64,000 nt of DNA from Nocardioides nitrophenolicus (GTDB lineage: Bacteria; Actinomycetota; Actinomycetes; Propionibacteriales; Nocardioidaceae). Made by a program: the position numbers and the translations under genes. The DNA lies in contig NZ_JAFBBY010000001.1 in NCBI RefSeq assembly GCF_016907515.1, positions 2,604,001 through 2,668,000 on the forward strand, in the 5' to 3' direction. The notes under the pieces are model-generated. The model did not search any database. It was not told where the DNA came from and worked only from the letters and a program-made list of their open reading frames with translations. Below, piece by piece: positions 55,384 to 62,826 of the stretch (positions within the stretch are counted from its first letter, which is position 1; every line of letters starts with the position of its first letter).

Positions 55384-56420
55384 ACGCCCAAGCCCCCCGC
55401 CGCGGCCTCGGCCGCGGTCTTGGTTCGCTGATCCCGACCGGGCCCACCCCGCCGGTATCGGCTCCGGCCGCGGAGCCGGATGTCAACCAGAACGCCCAGG
55501 ATGCGGACTTTGCCGCTGGAGCGACTTCCAGCGCTTCCGTGGACCCTAGGCCCACCGGCTCCGGGAACGGCGCTCAGATCGCGGATTCGGCTCTGCAGCC
55601 CGTCGACGGTGCCTACTTCGCCGAACTGCCGGTCGACGCCATCTCGCCCAATGCGGTCAACCCGCGGACCGTCTTCGACGAGGAGGCGATGGCCGAGCTC
55701 GTCCACTCGATCAAGGAGATCGGCCTCCTCCAGCCCGTCGTCGTCCGCAAGGCCGGCGCCGAGAGCTACGAGCTGGTCATGGGCGAGCGGCGCTGGCGCG
55801 CGACCCGGGCCGCCGGACTCAGCACGATCCCCGCGATCGTGCGCGAGACCGACGACACCGACATGCTGCGCGACGCGCTGCTGGAGAACCTGCACCGCAG
55901 CAACCTCAACCCCCTGGAGGAGGCGGCGGCGTACCAGCAGCTGCTCGAGGACTTCTCCTGCACCCACGACGAGCTGGCGCAGCGGATCGGCCGCTCGCGG
56001 CCCCAGATCAGCAACACGCTGCGCCTGCTCAAGCTCTCCCCCGCCGTCCAGCGCCGGGTCGCCGCCGGCGTCCTGTCCGCCGGTCATGCGCGCGCCCTGC
56101 TGGGCGTCGGCGACGCCGAGCAGCAGGACCGGCTCGCGCAGCGCGTGGTCGCCGAGGGGATCTCGGTCCGCGGCCTCGAGGAGATCGTCGCGGTCGGCGA
56201 CGGCACCACCGGCACCCCGCCCCGTCCCCGGCGTGCGAAGCCCCAGGCTCCCGGTCTCGGCGAGCTGGCCGAGCGGCTCGGCGACCGGCTGGAGACGCGG
56301 GTCAAGATCGACCTCGGCAAGGCCAAGGGCAAGATCGCGATCGAGTTCGCCAACACCGGCGACCTGCAGCGGATCGTCGACCTGATCGACCCGCGCAACC
56401 GTAGCGACCGCCCGATCTGA
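55380..56420 (+). CDS. parB: Chromosome-partitioning protein ParB
   Basis: A 346-residue ParB/Spo0J CTPase. The N-terminal RRGLGRGLGSLIP contacts ParA. The CTP-binding domain has NPRTVFDEEAMAELVHSIKE and VMGERRWRATRAAG, then ENLHRSNLNPLEEAAAYQQL. The parS-binding helix-turn-helix includes IGRSRPQISNTLRLLKL. The C-terminal dimerisation region ends in the DLQRIVDLIDP strand. GTG start overlaps the parA stop. A strong terminator follows. Confidence 0.95.
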   Translation: MNAQAPRRGLGRGLGSLIPTGPTPPVSAPAAEPDVNQNAQDADFAAGATSSASVDPRPTGSGNGAQIADSALQPVDGAYFAELPVDAISPNAVNPRTVFDEEAMAELVHSIKEIGLLQPVVVRKAGAESYELVMGERRWRATRAAGLSTIPAIVRETDDTDMLRDALLENLHRSNLNPLEEAAAYQQLLEDFSCTHDELAQRIGRSRPQISNTLRLLKLSPAVQRRVAAGVLSAGHARALLGVGDAEQQDRLAQRVVAEGISVRGLEEIVAVGDGTTGTPPRPRRAKPQAPGLGELAERLGDRLETRVKIDLGKAKGKIAIEFANTGDLQRIVDLIDPRNRSDRPI

Positions 56421-56440
56421 CGTTCGCCCGGATCCCGGGC

Positions 56441-56474
56441 ACAGGGCGCGACCACCTCGGTGGTCGCGCCCTGT
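56441..56474 (+). terminator. Perfect hairpin terminator after parB
   Basis: ACAGGGCGCGACCACC and GGTGGTCGCGCCCTGT form a perfect 16-base stem with a two-base TC loop, followed by TT. The last bases run into a degenerate parS-like GTTTCACGTGGCAC (56473-56486, 12 of 14). Confidence 0.85.
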
Positions 56475-56691
56475 TTCACGTGGCACCCGGTGACGGCATG
56501 GCCCCGACCTCTCGAACTCGGAGCAAATGCCTCTTTGTCGACAAGACGACAGGTCGACATACCGATATATCGCGAAAGAGACACCACATCTGTGAGGCTG
56601 TTGTGACCTTCCTGCCGGGCTCGTGTGAGGCTGGGACGCGACGCTGGTCAGGCCGGCGAGATCCGCCGGACTCCCAGCAGAACGGAACCCG
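56475..56691. other. Intergenic stretch with TCGACA-type repeat
   Basis: This gap before the lipoprotein gene holds TTGTCGACAAGACGACAGGT and following bases (about 56534-56575), which match, inverted, the dnaA linker repeat at 49815. AT-rich CGATATATCGCG lies beside it. The promoter of the lipoprotein should lie in 56600-56690. Confidence 0.55.
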
Positions 56692-57225
56692 ATGAACACC
56701 ACCCGCACCCGCCGTACCGCCGCCCTGGCCGGGGCCCTGGTCCTGTCCTTGGGCGCGCTCGCCGCCTGTGGGGTCGAGGACGACGCACCGGTGAAGGCGC
56801 AGCCCGGCGCCGGCTCAGGTACGACGACCGCAACGGACCCGGCCGTCGCGGCCCGGGCCGCGGTGACCTACATCCTGGACTGCGTCGGCGAGCCCGTGGC
56901 CAGCCCGGCGTCGGTGACCGTCGCCTGCGCCGACGGCAACCAGAGCCTGACCGACCTCGCGTGGAGCGACTGGGGCGCGGACGAGGCGACGGCGACCGGG
57001 AAGCTGGTCGCCAACAACTGCGATCCGAGCTGCGCCGAGGGCACCGACGTGACCGTGCCGGCCAAGGTCGTGGTGTCGGACATCGTGGAGGGCGAGGCGT
57101 CGGCGACGTACGGCACGATCACCATCACCGTCGAGGGCACGGTGCCCGACGGGATGCAGGCGACGCAGACCTACCCGCTGGACACGGTGGACCCGGTCGA
57201 CCCCGAGATGGGTCCCGGTTCCTGA
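56692..57225 (+). CDS. Small lipoprotein of unknown function
   Basis: A 177-residue exported lipoprotein. It has an Arg-rich signal start MNTTRTRRTAALAGALVLSL with lipobox LAAC (Cys at residue 26). The mature part has two cysteine pairs (DCVGE with VACAD, and NNCDPSCAEG), likely disulfides. I recognise no named domain. Its 3' end overlaps the convergent histidine-kinase gene by 55 bases. Confidence 0.75.
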   Translation: MNTTRTRRTAALAGALVLSLGALAACGVEDDAPVKAQPGAGSGTTTATDPAVAARAAVTYILDCVGEPVASPASVTVACADGNQSLTDLAWSDWGADEATATGKLVANNCDPSCAEGTDVTVPAKVVVSDIVEGEASATYGTITITVEGTVPDGMQATQTYPLDTVDPVDPEMGPGS

Positions 57226-58391
57226 AAGCTCACCACGACCTCGGCGCCGCCGGTCGGTGGATTGGCCATCGTGACGGTGGCGCCGAGGGCGCGGGCCTGG
57301 CCCTGCACGATGGTGAGGCCCAGGCCCGTGCCCTTGCCGGTGCTGTGGAACCGGATCGCCCCGGCGGCGAGTACGTCGGCCGGGAAGCCCGCTCCCCCGT
57401 CGCGCACGACGACCCGCGGCCCGTCCACGCGCAGGTCGGTCAGCCCGCCACCGTGCAGTTCGGCGTTGGCGACCAGGTTGGTCATGATCCGCTCGACGCG
57501 ACGGGGGTCGACCAGCACGTCCGTGTCGCGGTCCACGACGGCGCCGGGGACGAGGGAACCCAGCCGGTGCACGGACAGGGAGACCTCCTCGGTGGCGCTG
57601 TCCAGACGGGCCACCTCGAGCAGGTCCTCGACCAAGCGGCGCAATCGCGCCACGTGGCCACGGAGGAGGTCGGTGATCTCCCCGGGCGGCAGCAGCTCGC
57701 TGGCGCTGAGGAGGGCCGCGACCGGGGTGCGCAGCTCATGGGCGACGTCCGCCGAGAAGGCTTGTTCCACGTGGAACCTTCGCTCCAGGGCGTCGGCCAT
57801 GTCGTCGACCGCACGGGAGAGCGCGGCCACCTCGTCACGGCCGCCGACCGTGCAGCGCGCCGTACCGCCGTGGCTGATCACCTCGGCAGCCGCCGCGGCC
57901 CGTCGCAACCGGCGGCTCAGCCCGGCGCCGACCAGCAGGCCCAGCAGCGCGGTGAGGGGCAACACCGCTCCGGCGGCGACCAGCATCCGCCGTCGTAGCG
58001 ACGTCCGCGCTGCCCGCACCGGCCCGTCGTCCAGCGTCACGCTCGCGACCCGGTCGGACGACAACCGGCGAGCCGCCCACATCCGGCCGTCGGCGTAGTA
58101 CGTCGCAGCCCGGTCCTCCCCTGCCGACGGCAAGGAGGCGCGGAGCGGAGCCGGCAAGCGGGCCGGGTCGAGGGACAGGTCGTAGCGCAGCGTCGAGGTC
58201 ACCTCGAGGACCGCGATGCCGGCGTCCAGCTCCGTCAGTGCCTGGGTCCGCAGCCGGTCCCGGGCGTCCACGGCCGACTGGTGGTCGACCACGACGCCGA
58301 CGCCCGCCAGGGTCGCCAGCGCGGCTCCCACGACAGCGACGGTGATCCTGGTCCGCAGCGAGTGCCGCCAGCCGGCCAGCCCGGAGGGCAC
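57171..58391 (-). CDS. Sensor histidine kinase
   Basis: A 406-residue membrane kinase. Two membrane helices (TRITVAVVGAALATLAGVGV and LVAAGAVLPLTALLGLLVGA) flank an extracellular sensor region of about 110 residues. HAMP-like linker, then the H-box FSADVAHELRTPVAALL, N-box RIMTNLVANAELHGG, and G-boxes RDGGAGFP and KGTGLGLTIVQG follow. I chose the GTG at 58391, just after the regulator's stop codon. It forms a two-component pair with the adjacent response regulator. The signal is unknown. A palindromic parS-like site lies inside the gene. Confidence 0.9.
   Translation of the reverse strand: MPSGLAGWRHSLRTRITVAVVGAALATLAGVGVVVDHQSAVDARDRLRTQALTELDAGIAVLEVTSTLRYDLSLDPARLPAPLRASLPSAGEDRAATYYADGRMWAARRLSSDRVASVTLDDGPVRAARTSLRRRMLVAAGAVLPLTALLGLLVGAGLSRRLRRAAAAAEVISHGGTARCTVGGRDEVAALSRAVDDMADALERRFHVEQAFSADVAHELRTPVAALLSASELLPPGEITDLLRGHVARLRRLVEDLLEVARLDSATEEVSLSVHRLGSLVPGAVVDRDTDVLVDPRRVERIMTNLVANAELHGGGLTDLRVDGPRVVVRDGGAGFPADVLAAGAIRFHSTGKGTGLGLTIVQGQARALGATVTMANPPTGGAEVVVSFQEPGPISGSTGSTVSSG
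57764..57777. promoter_or_regulatory. Variant parS-like palindrome inside the histidine kinase gene
   Basis: GTTCCACGTGGAAC differs from consensus parS at two symmetric positions and keeps perfect palindromy. It may be a weaker ParB site or chance. Confidence 0.5.
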
Positions 58392-58393
58392 GG

Positions 58394-59062
58394 TCAGGCC
58401 CGCGCCATCATGTAGCCCGCACCGCGCACGGTCACCACCTGCGCGGCGCCGATCTTGGCGCGCAGCCGCTGCACGGTGACGTCCACGACGTGCGGGTCGC
58501 CCCACGACGCGCTCCCCCACACCAGCTCGAGCAGCTGCGTGCGGCCGAGCACGATGCCGGCGTTGTCGAGGAAGGCCGTGAGCAGCCGGAACTCGGTGGC
58601 CGACAGGTCGACGGGTACGCCATCGCGCTCGACCGTCATCCCGTCGACGTCGATCCGCAGCCCGTCGCGCTCCACCACGCGCGCAGGACCGGAGCCTCCG
58701 CGGCGGCGGAGCAGGGAGCGCAGCCGTGCCTCCAGCACGTCGCCGTCGAACGGCTTGACGACGTAGTCGTCCGCGCCCGCGTCGAAGCCGACCACCTGGT
58801 CGCGGGGCAGATCGCGGGCGGTGAGCAGCAGCACCGGCAGCTCGCCGTCGGCGCGGATCCGCTCGGTCAGCCGCAGCCCGTCGAGCTTCGGCAGCACGAC
58901 GTCGACGACGGCGACGTCCACCGGCTGGGTGACGTAGGTCGTCCAGCCGGCCTCCCCGTCCGCGGCCGTGACGACCCGGAAGCCGCGCGACTCGAGGACC
59001 AGGCGGGTCGTCGTACGCAGGTCGTCGTCGTCCTCGACCAGCAGGACCAGCGGCGACTCCAC
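58394..59062 (-). CDS. OmpR/PhoB-family response regulator
   Basis: A 222-residue regulator. The receiver domain has EDDDD, phospho-acceptor Asp in VAVVDVVLPKLDG, and KPF (Lys). A winged-helix DNA-binding domain follows, with LSATEFRLLTAFLDNAG and VDVTVQRLRAKIG. The start is a GTG at 59062. It is transcribed ahead of the kinase, which begins two bases after its stop codon. The regulon is unknown. Confidence 0.92.
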   Translation of the reverse strand: MESPLVLLVEDDDDLRTTTRLVLESRGFRVVTAADGEAGWTTYVTQPVDVAVVDVVLPKLDGLRLTERIRADGELPVLLLTARDLPRDQVVGFDAGADDYVVKPFDGDVLEARLRSLLRRRGGSGPARVVERDGLRIDVDGMTVERDGVPVDLSATEFRLLTAFLDNAGIVLGRTQLLELVWGSASWGDPHVVDVTVQRLRAKIGAAQVVTVRGAGYMMARA

Positions 59063-59072
59063 GGCGACGGTG

Positions 59073-59840
59073 TCAGCCGGCCTTCTTGGCGGCCCGCTTG
59101 GCGGCCCGGGCGCGCAGCTCGGCCTTGTCGAGCGCGTCGGCCTCCTCGGGCGTGGGCGCGGAGCCGCCGAACCGGGCGGGCGTCCACCAGCTGCCGGGGG
59201 CCTTCTCGGCCTCGGGGTACTCGGCGATGACCTCGTCGAGCATCCGCTGCATCACGGTGCGCAGCTCGGCGGTCTCGGCGTCGACGTCCTCGCCGGTGGG
59301 GTACATCGGCTCGCCGACCTTGACGATGATCGTCTTGGCGGAGCGGGAGAAGTCCTTCGGGTGGTCCTTGGTCATCAGCCGGTGCGCACCCCACACGATC
59401 ACCGGGATGAGAGGTACGCCGGCGTCGGCGGCGATCCGGGCCGCGCCGGACTTGAGCTCCTTGATCTCGAAGGAGCGCGAGATCGTGGCCTCGGGGTAGA
59501 TCCCGACCACCTCGCCGGCCTTGAGGTAGGCCAGCGCGTCCTTCATGGCCTGCAGGCCCGAGGAGCGGTCGACCCGGATGTGGTGGAAGGACCGGAGCAG
59601 GTGACCCACGCCGGGCGCGTCCATCATCTCCTTCTTGATCATGAACCGCACCAGCCGCTTCTGCGGCTCGGCGCCGGCGCCGGCGTAGATGAAGTCGATG
59701 TAGCCGGTGTGGTTGATCGCCATCAGCGCCCCACCCTTGCGAGGCACGTTCTCCGAGCCGGACACGACGACCTTCTGCCGCATCAGCTTGAAGAGCACCT
59801 TGGCGGTGACGATGACGGGCGGGTAGGTGATGTCGAGCAC
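59073..59840 (-). CDS. PlsC-like 1-acyl-glycerol-3-phosphate acyltransferase family protein
   Basis: A 255-residue acyltransferase with the PlsC motifs: NHTGYID (H-x4-D catalytic), FMIKKEMM, HHIRVDRS, and YPEATIS in place of the usual EGTRS motif III. Substrates are normally lyso-phosphatidic acid and acyl donors for membrane lipid synthesis. The GTG at 59840 is the likely start; an upstream frame to 60233 lacks family sequence. The C-terminal tail is Ala/Lys-rich. Confidence 0.85.
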   Translation of the reverse strand: MLDITYPPVIVTAKVLFKLMRQKVVVSGSENVPRKGGALMAINHTGYIDFIYAGAGAEPQKRLVRFMIKKEMMDAPGVGHLLRSFHHIRVDRSSGLQAMKDALAYLKAGEVVGIYPEATISRSFEIKELKSGAARIAADAGVPLIPVIVWGAHRLMTKDHPKDFSRSAKTIIVKVGEPMYPTGEDVDAETAELRTVMQRMLDEVIAEYPEAEKAPGSWWTPARFGGSAPTPEEADALDKAELRARAAKRAAKKAG

Positions 59841-60184
59841 CGGTGAAGTCTGACAGGCGCGCCCAGCAGATGCGACTGCATGTCGCGCAGACCCCTGCTC
59901 CGGTCTTGAGCCTGGCGAACAAAACGCGGAACCCGAGAGGGCGATTCGGCCGGGCTGCCGATCGATCGTCTGCGCAGAACCCGGCGCCCTGGTCTGACAG
60001 GTGCGCCCACGGAGCGGACCACTCCGCAGCTCGCTTCCTTCGTCTCGACCCGGCTGATCGCCGGTGACGACCCGGTGGTCGAAATCTATGCGACGACCGA
60101 CCGGCGTGACCTGGGCGCGGGCGGCCGGACTGGCGCCGCTGCCGGTCGGGTCGCGCGAGCGGCTTGTCTGCGGTCCGCTGACCG
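59841..60184. other. 344-base gap with an 18-base direct repeat
   Basis: No gene is seen. GTCTGACAGGCGCGCCCA (59848) recurs as GTCTGACAGGTGCGCCCA (59992), 17 of 18 bases. The region should hold the promoter of the acyltransferase gene. Confidence 0.45.
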
Positions 60185-60751
60185 TCAGGGATAGAAGATC
60201 AGGTAGGCGTCGTCTGGGTCCGCGCTGACGCAACCGAGTGGATCAGTCACGTCCGCATCCGTTGGGCTCTGTGCGATCCCTCCCGAACCTTCGATGGTGG
60301 TGCCGAACCTGACGGGTCCGAGACCGGGAAAGGCGATACCACTGGTGTCGTCCAGGACCTCGGACCCGGCCGGTGCGATGAGCAGGAGACCGTCGAGCGT
60401 GACGCATCCGTCCGCGTTCAGGTCGAGGACGCCGCGGATGCGAGCCTGCGGTACCAGGCTGTCAGCAACCCTGACGATGAGGCCCACGCGCGGGCCTACC
60501 GCGGGTCCAGGGCGAACCGAGTCGTCGTCGGACTGCTGGCCCCATGCGTGGATCGCGGTCGCGGACAGTCCGGCAACAGCGACGACGGTGGCGACAGCGC
60601 ACAAGGGCCCAACCAGGTGCCTTCGAGGTCGCGAGTGGTCTCGGCGGACCTGGCGCAGATCACCGAGCGGTGGAGTCGCTGCTGCGACGCGGTCGTACAT
60701 CACCCGCAACTGACTCTCGAGCTTGGGACGCGTTGAGTGGTTGTCGATCAT
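60185..60751 (-). CDS. Membrane protein downstream of a sigma-factor gene (possible anti-sigma factor)
   Basis: A 188-residue protein. A cytoplasmic N-terminus of about 45 residues (LESQLRVMYDRVAAATPPLG, a helical pattern common in SigE-family partners) precedes one membrane helix (LVGPLCAVATVVAVAGLSAT) and an extracellular domain of about 110 residues with a Cys pair (DGCVTLDGLLL, LGCVSAD). Its ATG overlaps the sigma stop as ATGA, so it is co-translated with it. An anti-sigma or sensor role is inferred; I see no zinc-binding anti-sigma motif. Confidence 0.65.
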   Translation of the reverse strand: MIDNHSTRPKLESQLRVMYDRVAAATPPLGDLRQVRRDHSRPRRHLVGPLCAVATVVAVAGLSATAIHAWGQQSDDDSVRPGPAVGPRVGLIVRVADSLVPQARIRGVLDLNADGCVTLDGLLLIAPAGSEVLDDTSGIAFPGLGPVRFGTTIEGSGGIAQSPTDADVTDPLGCVSADPDDAYLIFYP

Positions 60752-61253
60752 TTCTCGTCCTCGGTGTAGATCAATCGCAGTGCCCCGAGAGCTCTCGAGG
60801 CTGTGGACCGCACAGCGCCGGCGCTGATGGCGAGAACGTCGGCGATCTCGGAGTCTGTGAGGGATTCGAAGTAGCGCAGCGCGAGCACCGCCCGCTGCCG
60901 AGGGGCAACCGACGAACTGCTTGCCAGAGCGCCTCGCGCATCTCCCATGCCTCTTGATCTTGGGGGCTCGTCCCGCGTTCGCCGGGCAAGGTGCCCCACT
61001 CGCCGGCGGGGGTGACCTTCTCCCGCTGCAGCCGGCGGCCGCGGTCGATGCACTCTGACACGACGGCACGGCGCGCGTAGGCCCGCGGGTGCTCGATCTC
61101 GTGCCAGTGCTTGAAGACCTTGATCAGAGCTGACTGTGTGGCGTCCTCGGCGATGTCAGGGTCGCCGCTGACGGCGTGTCCCAGTCGCTTCATCGTGTTG
61201 CCATACGAGCGCACGAACGCGGCAAAGTCGGCCCGCTCGTCGGTGGCAACCAT
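60748..61253 (-). pseudogene. ECF (SigE-family) sigma factor with a one-base frameshift
   Basis: The first part (ATG at 61253) encodes sigma region 2: DFAAFVRSYGNTMKRLGHAV and EDATQSALIKVFKHWHEI. In a run of four C on the minus strand (near 60902-60905) the frame breaks. Region 4, PRQRAVLALRYFESLTDSEI then ADVLAISAGAVRS, continues in the next frame to a stop at 60748. Restoring one C gives an uninterrupted protein of about 168 residues. It is either recently inactivated or a sequencing error in a homopolymer. The membrane partner gene follows. Confidence 0.75.
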
Positions 61254-61441
61254 GCTCGTAAGACGAACGGCCGGTCGATTCTGTTGCGTCTGCGATCGAA
61301 CTATTCCGCAGCAAGCCCGACAGACGACTGGCAGCCAGCCGACAATCAGCGATTTGCGAACAGAACGGAACGGTCTCAAGGGATTCACGTGGTGGTGCAT
61401 TCACGCTTGGCCTCCGAATCCGATCGTGAAGGAGCAGATCG

Positions 61442-62761
61442 ATGCCACGCATGAAGTCTTCAGCGGCCCGGTTGAGCAGTGTTCTGATCGTGGTTGGTCT
61501 TGCCCTTACCTCGATGGTCGCGGCAGGCGGAAACGCCCGAGCCGAGCAGGATTCAGACTACGAGATCAAGGTCGGCGTGCGCGCTGCCGCTGACCGACAG
61601 GGCACGCTGCGTCTGCGTGGCACGGACGCCGATGGCTCCGCGCCGCTCTCGCTGTCGGATGAGGCCGAGCACGATCTCGCGGCCACGGCTTTGAGCACCG
61701 GGCGGCCGGTTGAGGAACTCCGCGAGGAGGCCTCGAGGCTGCCTGCCTTCGAGAAACTGCTGGTCCGTCTTGATGAAAGGTTTCCCGGAGGGGTGACCGG
61801 CTCTGCGATCAATCGAGACCACCGGGGGGTTGTCTTCTGGTTGCAGACAGCCGGCTCGCCGTCTGCTGCGTTGATCGCCGCGATCGAGGAAGCTGACCTC
61901 GGGGCGGTCGAGGTGTCATTCGGGGCACCAGCGAGCGCATCGGATCTGGAAATGGCCTCCGAAGCGTGGAGCGCAGTCGCGGGAAACGCTCCAGCGGTCC
62001 TCGTGTCGACGGCTAGCCGCTACGACCCGTCCTCCGGCAAGCTCGTCTTCGAGTATTCGCCCGCCGAGGGTGCTTCGTCCGAACAGGTGGCGGCGGTCCT
62101 GGACGAGGCGTTTACCAGGTCGGCCAGGACCCAGGCAGACGGGCTCCTCCCGGCCCCCGTCGAGCTGCTGCAGGTCAAGGCGAATCTCTTGGTTGAGCAG
62201 ACCGTCGTTCAAGGCGGTCGCGATCTGTTTCGAAACGGTGGCAGGTGGTGTACCGCAGGGTTCACCGCTGCGCGAACCAGCAACGGGAACCGGGGAGTCA
62301 CGACCGCCGGGCACTGCGGCGGATCACTCGCCTACAACAATCTGTCCGGCGTCATCACGGCCGATCCATCTCAAAGCGCCTACCCGACTTACGACACCCA
62401 GTTTCATCGGACCCTGACGGGCAACGGACACACGACCAACAACCAGTTTCGCGCGACCGCTACCGAGGACCGGGTGCCGAGCTTGGTGCAGAACGCGCCA
62501 GTCGGCACTGCGGTCTGTCACTGGGGTGGCACGAGTGGCTACAGCTGCGGCACGGTCGCTCTGACGAACACATGCCTGTCAGGCACGTGTGGACTCGATA
62601 TCGCAAACGGGCCGACCTGCCTCGGTGGCGACAGCGGCGGACCATGGTTCTATGCGTCGATCGCCCGAGGTACGCATGTCGGCATCGACCAGTACAACAG
62701 GTGTGTGTTCACACGGATCGGACGAGTCGAGAATGCCTTGGGGGTCACGATCCTGCAGTGA
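61442..62761 (+). CDS. Secreted chymotrypsin-fold serine protease (S1 family)
   Basis: A 439-residue exported protease. A signal peptide (MKSSAARLSSVLIVVGLALT, cleavage near residue 34) is followed by a pro-region of about 200 residues, like alpha-lytic or streptogrisin-type zymogens. The C-terminal domain has the triad His291 (TTAGHCG), Asp318 (TYDTQFH) and Ser398 (GGDSGGPWF), with a Cys270-Cys292 pair. AAGGAG lies seven bases before the ATG. It digests extracellular protein; specificity is not clear. Confidence 0.9.
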   Translation: MPRMKSSAARLSSVLIVVGLALTSMVAAGGNARAEQDSDYEIKVGVRAAADRQGTLRLRGTDADGSAPLSLSDEAEHDLAATALSTGRPVEELREEASRLPAFEKLLVRLDERFPGGVTGSAINRDHRGVVFWLQTAGSPSAALIAAIEEADLGAVEVSFGAPASASDLEMASEAWSAVAGNAPAVLVSTASRYDPSSGKLVFEYSPAEGASSEQVAAVLDEAFTRSARTQADGLLPAPVELLQVKANLLVEQTVVQGGRDLFRNGGRWCTAGFTAARTSNGNRGVTTAGHCGGSLAYNNLSGVITADPSQSAYPTYDTQFHRTLTGNGHTTNNQFRATATEDRVPSLVQNAPVGTAVCHWGGTSGYSCGTVALTNTCLSGTCGLDIANGPTCLGGDSGGPWFYASIARGTHVGIDQYNRCVFTRIGRVENALGVTILQ

Positions 62762-62826
62762 TCCGAGGTGTCACCGTGCGTCGACCGACGCCGGCGTGAC
62801 CTGGGCGCCGGTCGCGGTGGCCTGAC

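Noticed and set aside
57171..57225. Mis-called end from the 55-base overlap of convergent lipoprotein and kinase genes
   Set aside because: Both frames keep sensible codon use to their stops, so the overlap is probably real and not a calling error.
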